Shown piece after piece: positions 6,265-11,776 of a stretch of 11,776 nt of DNA (position 1 is the stretch's first letter; each line of letters opens with the position of its first letter). Both the position numbers and the translations under genes were made by a program. Origin of the DNA: Ruminococcaceae bacterium UBA6857 (lineage in GTDB: Bacteria; Bacillota; Clostridia; Oscillospirales; Acutalibacteraceae); NCBI GenBank assembly GCA_002451715.1, contig DKDD01000014.1:10462-22237 (forward strand). The letters run 5' to 3'. The notes under the pieces are model-generated. The model was not told the origin of the DNA. It saw only the letters and a program-made list of their open reading frames with translations, and did not search any database.

Positions 6265-6592
6265 ATAATCCGTAATGAATCACAAACTTATTTTCACTTT
6301 GCGCCTTTTTTAAAAGTTTGGTCAACGTTGAAAGTGCAGGAACTTTTTCGGTAATTTCAATCATATTGCAAAACGACTGCGGCGGAATGAGCGTTATTCC
6401 GCAATAGACAAGCCCCTCGATTTTGATGTCGATTCCGTGGCAAAAGCAGTTCACACGTTCAAAGTCATTGAGCAGCGGCTCAATGTAATCATCGTCAATA
6501 GAGATTGTGTTGTACTTTTCCGGTTCGTAGCAGTCGAAGCGTTCGCCGCTTTTTGGGGGAGTGTTCATTATTCCGAATCCATGTTTTGCCAT
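6263..6592 (-). CDS. Small uncharacterised protein (109 aa)
   Basis: A 109-aa soluble protein that starts MAKHGFGIMNTPPKSGERFD and continues with YEPEKYNTISIDDDYIEPLL. I chose the ATG at 6592 because AAAGGA (reverse complement of 6601-6606) lies eight bases upstream and the promoter at 6624-6652 overlaps any longer frame. I recall similar small Clostridia proteins with the opening MAK.GFGIMN.PP..GERFD.YEPEKY and a later YCGITLIPP segment, but no assigned function. It has three Cys residues (positions 49, 51 and 64), two of them in CFCHG (49-53), which is not a complete metal site. No signal peptide or membrane helix is seen. It converges on potD and diverges from blaI, with its own promoter, so it appears to be a single-gene unit. 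Confidence 0.75.
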   Translation of the reverse strand: MAKHGFGIMNTPPKSGERFDCYEPEKYNTISIDDDYIEPLLNDFERVNCFCHGIDIKIEGLVYCGITLIPPQSFCNMIEITEKVPALSTLTKLLKKAQSENKFVIHYGL

Positions 6593-6623
6593 TTTGATTG
6601 TCCTTTCGGTTGATTTCGTTTTT

Positions 6624-6652
6624 ATTATATATCGGATTGTTACGCTTTTCAA
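6624..6652 (-). promoter_or_regulatory. Promoter of the 109-aa gene
   Basis: On the minus strand, -35 TTGAAA (6647-6652), a 17-base spacer and a perfect -10 TATAAT (6624-6629). It is back-to-back with the blaI promoter starting at 6674. Confidence 0.75.
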
Positions 6653-6673
6653 TGAATTATTTTCAAAAAGGAC

Positions 6674-6702
6674 TTGACAAATCTGTCTATATGCTATAGA
6701 CT
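6674..6702 (+). promoter_or_regulatory. blaI-blaR promoter
   Basis: A perfect -35 TTGACA (6674-6679). The -10 is either TAGACT (6697-6702, 17-base spacer) or TATAGA (6695-6700, 15-base spacer). Either choice lies inside the operator dyad at 6685-6701, so repressor binding would block the polymerase. Confidence 0.65.
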
Positions 6703-6725
6703 AAGTTTGCCGATAGGCTATAGAC
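6685..6725. promoter_or_regulatory. Twin BlaI-type operators
   Basis: Operator 1 is a perfect dyad, GTCTATA-TGC-TATAGAC (6685-6701). Operator 2 (6709-6725) repeats the right half TATAGAC exactly and has a left half GCCGATA matching GTCTATA at five of seven bases. The centres are 24 bases apart. Placement over the -10 and transcription start, directly upstream of a BlaI-family gene, makes autorepression the natural reading. Confidence 0.7.
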
Positions 6726-6750
6726 GCTCTCTCGAAAAGGAGGAACAGAT

Positions 6751-7116
6751 ATGAATGAACTCAAACTCGGCGTTGTTGATTCGCGCTTTGCGGATATCGT
6801 TTGGAACAATGCACCGCTTTCAACCGCGGAACTCGTCAAAAAGTGCGGCGAAGAGCTTTCGTGGAAACGAACAACAACCTATTCCGTTTTGAAAAAGTTT
6901 TGCGATAATAAAATTTTTAAGCTTGAAAACAGCGTTGTTTTTGTTCTTGTCACGAAAGAGGAACTTCATTCGCGCCAAAGCGAAAAATTCGTTGAAGAAG
7001 TTTTCGGCGGTTCTCTTCCCGCGTTCATCGCCGCATTCACAAACAAAAAGCAGCTCACAAAAGACGAGATTGACTCAATTCAAAAAATGATTGACACCGC
7101 AAAGGAGGAAACGTGA
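6751..7116 (+). CDS. blaI: BlaI/MecI/CopY-family transcriptional repressor
   Basis: A 121-aa winged-helix repressor, normal family length. The N-terminal winged helix covers about residues 6-70: ADIVWNNAPLSTAELVKK (14-31), recognition helix WKRTTTYSVLKKF (38-50) and the wing IFKLENSVVFVLV. The C-terminal dimerisation part contains VFGGSLPAFIAAF (84-96). In staphylococcal BlaI/MecI the protease cuts between Asn101 and Phe102; here the aligned pair is Ala95-Phe96, so the cleaved bond may differ. It should bind the dyads at 6685-6725 and be inactivated through the M56 protease encoded next door. AAGGAGG (6737-6743) is seven bases before the ATG. Whether it controls beta-lactam genes is not shown by this window, hence the symbol denotes family only. 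Confidence 0.88.
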   Translation: MNELKLGVVDSRFADIVWNNAPLSTAELVKKCGEELSWKRTTTYSVLKKFCDNKIFKLENSVVFVLVTKEELHSRQSEKFVEEVFGGSLPAFIAAFTNKKQLTKDEIDSIQKMIDTAKEET

Positions 7117-9512
7117 TGGAACATTTCCTCTTTATCCTTGAAGAAGTATTTTTGAAAATTTTTAACATGAGCCTCACCGCGGTGTGGATAATTCTTGCGG
7201 TTATGCTTCTTCGCTTGATTTTTAAAAAAGTGCCGAAAACGCTCATCTGTGCGCTGTGGCTTCTTGCGGCGGTACGGCTTGTGCTTCCGTTTTCGGTTGA
7301 AAGTGCGTTAAGTCTTGTTCCGAGCGGCGAGGTGATACACAAAAGTTTTTATGCGGACTCAGGCAATCTTGTCACAACGGTTCATACGGGAGTACCGTTT
7401 TTGAACAGTTTCATCGGTTCTGCCGAACCGATAGTAACCGAAGCAAAACCGACTGTTGACGTTATGAGTATACTTTCTGTTGTTTGGGCAACCGGTGTTT
7501 TTGCCGTACTGCTTTACGCGGCTGTAAGCTTAATTGTGCTTCAAAAAAAAGTTTCGGCAAGCGTAAAATACAAAGACAACATTTATTTTTGCGACGGCAT
7601 TGAATCGCCGTTCATTTTGGGCATATTCAGACCGAAAATTCATCTTTCGTCCGCAATCGGCGAAAACGAAATATCGGCGGTTCTCGCCCACGAAAAAGCA
7701 CACCTCAAACGAAAAGACAACCTCATTAAACCGCTTGCGTTTTTGATTCTTGCCGTGCATTGGTTCAATCCGATTTGTATAATCGCATACATTCTTCTTT
7801 GCCGGGACATTGAACTTGCGTGCGACGAAAAGGTTATCAAAACGCTCCCGTTTGAAGAACGAAAGGAGTATTCGCAAACTCTCCTTAACCTCAGCGTAAA
7901 AAGAAAAACAATCGCCGCCTGTCCGCTTGCTTTCGGCGAAGTCGGCGTGAAAGCGAGGATTAAAAACGTGCTGAACTATAAAAAGCCCGCCTTTTGGGTG
8001 ATTATTGTTGCTCTTGTTGCCTGTGTGGCAGTCACGGTATTTTTTGTAACGAATCCGAAAGAAAAAGAGCCGTTTGAAAATGACATTATCAAAGTTGTCA
8101 AAGCAGAAAGCGAAGAACCGTCCGTTTCAATGAAAGTAGTTTCAACTGAGGTTAAACCGAGCGGACTTGTGATAACGGTGCGCTGGGAGAACAACTCCGA
8201 CGAAACGCTTATTTACGGCGAACCGTTTTGGATAAGCCGCTTTGAAACGCTTGACGGAACCTATACATCGTGGATAGACAGCAAACAATCTATGAATTTT
8301 AATGCTGTTGCGTATAATGTTTCTCCGAACGGAAAAAGCGAACACAGCTATTACATTTCGTCAAGCGCAACCGAAACCGGACGTTATAAGCTTGAAACAA
8401 ACTTCAATTTTGACAGCGAAAACAGCAAAATTTACAAAATTTCGGTAACGTTCGACCTTAAAAAAGAGATTGAAATCACTGACGGTTCCGCAACGATTGT
8501 CGGCGGAATCAGTGAAAATATGCTTTACGGCGGTTCAAAGCTTTTGAGCTATTTTGACCTTGAAAAACTTGCGGACAAGGGCGAAAAGCTTTCGGCAAAG
8601 GATTTTAAAGGCTTTGCGTATTACGAAACCGGCTCGGGAATTTGTATTAGGGTTTACCCGATTAACGATAATATTGAAGCGTGGCTCGGCTTTACGGGCG
8701 ACCCCGAAAAAAGCGAACCGATTTATTTCACGCTCATGATTTCTCAAAGCGAAAACATTGACATGACAAACAGCGAGGAGATGAAATCCTATCTTCGTAC
8801 TCACACCGATGAACTTCTTGAAAACGTAATTTCCGAAAGAATTATTGATAGGGCGAAGAACGAGAGCAACGGAAAAGGCGTTTCGTATGTTACCGAAGCG
8901 CATAAAATTTTGAAATCGACCGAAGACAGCGGCATCGCAACCGTATACTTTGCAGAAACCGATATGGGCTTTTCAAATCCGCATTTCGGAGATGAAGATC
9001 CCGGCGTTGTTTTTGAAAACGACCGCTTTGGAATTGCAACGTTCAAAGTCGAAAACAAAAAGTATACGCTTTCAAAAATTCAGTTCCTGATAAAGAGCGA
9101 AGCGGAAGAAGTGTTCCCGCAAGAGCTTTTAAAAAAAGTTCAAAGCTTTGATTTTTCAAAATTTTGCGAAAGCTGCTCGGAACGTGCAAAGAGCTACTTT
9201 AGCAAAACCGTCAGCGTTTACCGCTATGAAGACGGCGAAAACTATTCCGAACTTCGGCTTTTCAGCGGTTCAAAGAAGTTTGATATTTCGATTCCGGTTT
9301 ATATGAGCAGTCATATTTCCGGAACGTATGAAGAAAAAGACGGCGAACTCATCCTCCATACAACGAGCATAGACGGAAAGGATTATATTTTCAAAAGGGG
9401 AGAGGGTTCATATATCTATGACAAAGAAAAATCCCCGCCGATAAGTATGGTGAGCATGGAAAAGGTTGCGCCGAAAGTTCCGAACGGTGCAAAGTTCGAA
9501 TATGTAAACTGA
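7116..9512 (+). CDS. M56 (BlaR1/MecR1-type) membrane metallopeptidase with non-PBP ectodomain
   Basis: A 798-aa membrane protein. The N-terminal ~310 residues are the M56 protease: helices at about 17-37, 43-60, 117-141, 206-230 and 293-312; zinc motif HEKAH (192-196) in VLAHEKAHLKRKDNL; and the third-ligand segment DIELACDE (231-238). The remaining ~485 residues are predicted extracellular and contain no penicillin-binding SxxK, SxN or KTG pattern. Instead there is an Ig-like module (about 333-450, with the YGEPFWI signature), a mixed region of unknown fold (450-690) and a C-terminal GTYEEKDGELILHTTSIDGK beta-rich module (about 740-785). Signal sensing would lead to cleavage of the adjacent BlaI. 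I prefer the ATG at 7116 (1-base overlap with the blaI stop, seven bases after GGAGG) over the GTG at 7113. No terminator follows. Confidence 0.85.
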   Translation: MEHFLFILEEVFLKIFNMSLTAVWIILAVMLLRLIFKKVPKTLICALWLLAAVRLVLPFSVESALSLVPSGEVIHKSFYADSGNLVTTVHTGVPFLNSFIGSAEPIVTEAKPTVDVMSILSVVWATGVFAVLLYAAVSLIVLQKKVSASVKYKDNIYFCDGIESPFILGIFRPKIHLSSAIGENEISAVLAHEKAHLKRKDNLIKPLAFLILAVHWFNPICIIAYILLCRDIELACDEKVIKTLPFEERKEYSQTLLNLSVKRKTIAACPLAFGEVGVKARIKNVLNYKKPAFWVIIVALVACVAVTVFFVTNPKEKEPFENDIIKVVKAESEEPSVSMKVVSTEVKPSGLVITVRWENNSDETLIYGEPFWISRFETLDGTYTSWIDSKQSMNFNAVAYNVSPNGKSEHSYYISSSATETGRYKLETNFNFDSENSKIYKISVTFDLKKEIEITDGSATIVGGISENMLYGGSKLLSYFDLEKLADKGEKLSAKDFKGFAYYETGSGICIRVYPINDNIEAWLGFTGDPEKSEPIYFTLMISQSENIDMTNSEEMKSYLRTHTDELLENVISERIIDRAKNESNGKGVSYVTEAHKILKSTEDSGIATVYFAETDMGFSNPHFGDEDPGVVFENDRFGIATFKVENKKYTLSKIQFLIKSEAEEVFPQELLKKVQSFDFSKFCESCSERAKSYFSKTVSVYRYEDGENYSELRLFSGSKKFDISIPVYMSSHISGTYEEKDGELILHTTSIDGKDYIFKRGEGSYIYDKEKSPPISMVSMEKVAPKVPNGAKFEYVN

Positions 9513-9525
9513 AGCTTTGCAGGAC

Positions 9526-9554
9526 TTGTCATTTCCTTTTCTTTGTGCTATCAT
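9526..9554 (+). promoter_or_regulatory. Promoter of pepT
   Basis: -35 TTGTCA (9526-9531), a 17-base spacer and -10 TATCAT (9549-9554) preceded by TGC (extended -10). Initiation near 9561 would leave only about 14 bases before the preferred start codon, an unusually short leader. Confidence 0.6.
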
Positions 9555-9574
9555 AGTTTCGGGAGATGATTAAA

Positions 9575-10744
9575 TTGAACGCACTTGAAAGATTTTTAAA
9601 ATATGTTACGTTTGAAACCACGTCGAGCGAAGAAAGCACAACCGTTCCGACAACGGCGTGCCAGCTTGTACTTGCCGAATACCTCAAAAAAGAGCTTGAA
9701 GAAATCGGTATTGCCGACGCGGTGGTGGATAAATTCGGCTATGTATATGGTCATATTCCGGCAACAAAATGCGCGGAAAACGAACCGTCAATCGGCCTTA
9801 TCGCGCATATGGATACTTCGCCGGCGGTCAGCGGAAAAAACGTCAACGCAAAAATTATTACTTTTGACGGAACAAATGCGCCGATGATAAGCGATTCATA
9901 TATCGGCAAAGAACTTGTTGTCACCGACCATAAAACGCTTTTAGGTGCGGACGACAAAGCCGGCGTTGCCGAAATTGTTACCGCCTGCGAAAAAATCATT
10001 AAAAATGACATAAAACACGGAAAAATTTCCGTTTGTTTTACACCCGACGAAGAAGTCGGTCAGGGTGCGGATAACTTTGATTTTGAACGTTTCGGTGCGG
10101 ACTTTGCATATACCGTTGACGGCGGCGAACTTGGCGGAATCGAATATGAAAACTTCAATGCAGCGGCGGTTTCGCTTGTTGTTCACGGAATCAACACTCA
10201 TCCGGGTTCGGCAAAAAACAGAATGAGAAACGCTGTTTTGTATCTTCATGAGTTTGTTTCAATGCTTCCGCCGCATGAAACCCCGGCACATACCGAAAAC
10301 TATGAGGGCTTTTATCATGTTTCGGATATAAGCGGAAACGAAAGCGAAGCAAAGCTTCACATGCTTATTCGCGACCACAGCAAAGAAAAGTTTGAAGAGC
10401 GCAAAAAGTTCGTTTCGTCAGTTGTTTCCTTTCTCAACGAGAAGTACGGCGAAGGCACGTTTGAACTTAAAATCACCGACAGCTATTATAATATGCGTGA
10501 AATAATTGAAAAGCATATGGATGTTGTGACGCGCGCCGAAAACGCAATGAAAGCACTCGGAGTTGAAGTTTTTGTTTCGCCTATCCGCGGCGGAACCGAC
10601 GGTGCAAGACTTTCGTTTGAAGGTCTTCCGTGTCCGAATCTTTCAACCGGCGGAATGAACTATCACAGTATTTATGAAGCGGTTTCGGTTGAAGCGCTTT
10701 CAAAAATGACCGACGTTTTGGTTGAAATTGTAAAGTCAAAATAA
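9575..10744 (+). CDS. pepT: Peptidase T (M20B tripeptide aminopeptidase)
   Basis: A cytosolic dinuclear-zinc aminopeptidase that removes the N-terminal residue from tripeptides, 389 aa (family about 400-410). Counting from TTG at 9575, the metal and catalytic residues are visible: H78 and D80 in AHMDTSP, D126 in LGADDKAG, E159 and E160 in PDEEVGQG, D182 in YTVDGGE and H364 in MNYHS; HPGSAKNRM and PIRGGTDGARLS are further peptidase T marks. The TTG start is preferred because GGGAG (9561-9565) abuts the in-frame ATG at 9566 but lies nine bases before TTG, and homologues begin at this point. H78/D80 also equal the enteric PepT numbers as I recall them. It follows the M56 gene by 62 bases with its own promoter, so it is not necessarily part of that regulon. 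Confidence 0.93.
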   Translation: MNALERFLKYVTFETTSSEESTTVPTTACQLVLAEYLKKELEEIGIADAVVDKFGYVYGHIPATKCAENEPSIGLIAHMDTSPAVSGKNVNAKIITFDGTNAPMISDSYIGKELVVTDHKTLLGADDKAGVAEIVTACEKIIKNDIKHGKISVCFTPDEEVGQGADNFDFERFGADFAYTVDGGELGGIEYENFNAAAVSLVVHGINTHPGSAKNRMRNAVLYLHEFVSMLPPHETPAHTENYEGFYHVSDISGNESEAKLHMLIRDHSKEKFEERKKFVSSVVSFLNEKYGEGTFELKITDSYYNMREIIEKHMDVVTRAENAMKALGVEVFVSPIRGGTDGARLSFEGLPCPNLSTGGMNYHSIYEAVSVEALSKMTDVLVEIVKSK

Positions 10745-10750
10745 AAAAAT

Positions 10751-10792
10751 AAAATTGCCGCGTTTGGTTTCAAACCGAACGCGGCAATTTTT
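10751..10792. terminator. Bidirectional terminator between pepT and the PepSY gene
   Basis: A long hairpin: 10751-10769 pairs with 10773-10791 (core GCCGCGTT with AACGCGGC, one G-U at 10765/10777) around a three-base loop. U-tracts exist on both strands (TTTTT at 10788-10792; an A-rich run at 10742-10754 reads as U on the minus strand). It serves two convergent genes. Confidence 0.92.
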
Positions 10793-10796
10793 ATAA

Positions 10797-11776
10797 TCAA
10801 TCGTCAATTTCTGTTTCAAAGTCGATAATGCTTCCGTCTTTTGCATTAATCGAATATTCGTATTCAACAATTCCCTTATGAAATTCAACTTCGTATTCAA
10901 AAACACCGTCATCTCTGTCAATCTTAACCTTTTTGAATGTGACTTCGCTTTCCGAAAGACCTGCGTGCGAAAGAGCAATAGCTTTTGCTTTTCCAATGCT
11001 TATGAAACCGGAAGTCGGCTTCGGCGCAGTTGTTGAATGGGCTTGCGTTGTCGGTTCTTTTGTTGTTGTTTCAAAAGCCGGGTCAATGTCTTTTTCAATG
11101 ATTTTTCCCGTTACGGCGTTTATGGTGTAGTCATACTCTTTTGAATTTGCAAAAAACTCAATTTCATATTCATAAATACCGTTGTCTTTTTCAAGCTTGA
11201 TTTTTTTAAAGGTTGCCTTTGAAGCACTTACACCTGCGTTTGAAAGGGCAATTTTTTTCGCCTCTGCTGAAGAAATGCGATAGCTTTGCTGTGCCTTTGT
11301 TGTTGAAGACGCTTTTGTTGTTGAAGGTGCTTTTGTTGTTGAAGGTGCGGTGGTTGACAAATCCGGTTTTGATGTTTCCGGAACAGATGTTGTCGGTTCG
11401 GTTACTTTTGTGGTCGGCTCGGTTTTTGTGACGGTAGTCTCTGAAATTGCCGAAGAAGTCGGTTCGCTTTTTGTTGTGGTTTCCTTGTGCAAAGCAGTGA
11501 TTGTTTTTTCGGCTTTGTTGCTGTCAACTTCAACTTCACGGTTTACGATTGCGCCGTTTTTGGCGGCAATTTTATAATCGTATTCCATGTTTTCAAAATC
11601 AAAATCAACGTCAAAAACATATTTTCCGTGTTCTTTTGTGAAAACCGAGCTTTTGTCTTTTGCCTGTTCTTTTGAAATTCCTGCATCGCTTAATGCTATT
11701 TCAAGAGCTTTTTCGGCTCCGACGGAATTTTTTTCTGCGGTTGAAGCCGAAGACATCACGGCTCCTGTTCCGATTG
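10797..11776 (-). CDS. PepSY-repeat protein with Thr-rich linkers (N-terminus outside the window)
   Basis: The frame is open through the right edge; at least 325 residues are present and the true start is not visible (GTG 11759 and ATG 11756 have no ribosome binding site in view). The first residues, IGTGAVMSSAS, look like the end of a signal or anchor helix, so the rest should be extracytoplasmic. Three PepSY domains follow: about 11723-11529, 11276-11085 and 11000-10806. Copies 2 and 3 are about half identical and share IALS.AG.S...TFKK.K and G..EYE.EF....EY.Y.INA..G.II; copy 1 is more diverged. Between copies 1 and 2 lies an 80-residue Thr/Ser/Pro/Lys linker with three APSTTK-like units, and a shorter Thr-rich linker joins 2 and 3. 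PepSY domains are usually linked to inhibiting proteases or sensing at the envelope; the specific role here is unknown. Confidence 0.85.
   Translation of the reverse strand, partial: IGTGAVMSSASTAEKNSVGAEKALEIALSDAGISKEQAKDKSSVFTKEHGKYVFDVDFDFENMEYDYKIAAKNGAIVNREVEVDSNKAEKTITALHKETTTKSEPTSSAISETTVTKTEPTTKVTEPTTSVPETSKPDLSTTAPSTTKAPSTTKASSTTKAQQSYRISSAEAKKIALSNAGVSASKATFKKIKLEKDNGIYEYEIEFFANSKEYDYTINAVTGKIIEKDIDPAFETTTKEPTTQAHSTTAPKPTSGFISIGKAKAIALSHAGLSESEVTFKKVKIDRDDGVFEYEVEFHKGIVEYEYSINAKDGSIIDFETEIDD
11295..11348 (-). repeat. Three tandem 18-bp repeats in the Thr-rich linker
   Basis: Three consecutive 18-base units (11295-11312, 11313-11330, 11331-11348) encode A(P/S)STTK on the minus strand. 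The second and third are identical and the first differs by a few bases. The in-frame period of six residues allows length change without frameshift. Confidence 0.85.

Noticed and set aside
6674..9512. Beta-lactam resistance operon
   Set aside because: There is a BlaI/M56 pair but no beta-lactamase or PBP2a gene and no penicillin-binding sensor domain in the window.
6229..10792. Terminators at 6229 and 10751 share TGCCGC-type stems, possible dispersed repeat
   Set aside because: The similarity is limited to a few GC-rich stem bases and the loops and flanks differ; both are simple terminators.

Overview
The window looks like chromosomal DNA of a low-to-moderate GC, Gram-positive Clostridia-type bacterium (Oscillospiraceae/Ruminococcaceae-like, probably gut-associated). 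The reasons are strong AGGAGG-type ribosome binding sites, sigma-A promoters with 17-bp spacers, protein families common in that group (BlaI-M56 pairs, PepSY repeat proteins, DUF2804) and U-tract intrinsic terminators. The organism assignment is inference; no phylogenetic marker is present. I see no insertion sequence, CRISPR array, tRNA or rRNA.

Layout: (1) 1-84, minus strand, the first 28 codons of a small Cro/C1-type HTH regulator that runs off the left edge, with its own promoter. (2) 331-1464, plus, a DUF2804 protein with a strong promoter; then 1609-1839, plus, a 76-aa uncharacterised protein closed by a terminator. (3) 1900-2204, a gene-free stretch holding a consensus promoter, a structured RNA leader and an intrinsic terminator placed upstream of (4) potA-potB-potC-potD (2205-6215), a complete polyamine ABC importer operon with overlapping or almost touching genes and a 12-bp terminator hairpin. 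The substrate-binding protein PotD has no lipobox and instead carries a C-terminal membrane anchor. (5) 6263-6592, minus, a 109-aa uncharacterised protein converging on the pot terminator. (6) 6674-9512, plus, a BlaI-like repressor and an M56 (BlaR1-like) membrane metalloprotease, preceded by a promoter overlapped by a 17-bp dyad and a second, degraded copy. The M56 protein has a large extracellular part that is not a penicillin-binding domain. (7) 9575-10744, plus, peptidase T. (8) 10797-11776, minus, a secreted or membrane-anchored protein with three PepSY domains and Thr-rich linkers, truncated at the right edge.

How the parts work together: the pot genes form one transport machine (ATPase, two permeases, binding protein), probably controlled by premature termination in the leader. 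The BlaI/M56 pair forms a protease-relieved repression circuit that at least regulates itself; no beta-lactamase lies in the window, so the signal and remaining targets are unknown. Peptidase T is a cytosolic tripeptidase that has its own promoter. The most interesting unexplained element is the potA leader: an H-type pseudoknot can be drawn that is mutually exclusive with the terminator, which is the layout expected of a small riboswitch.
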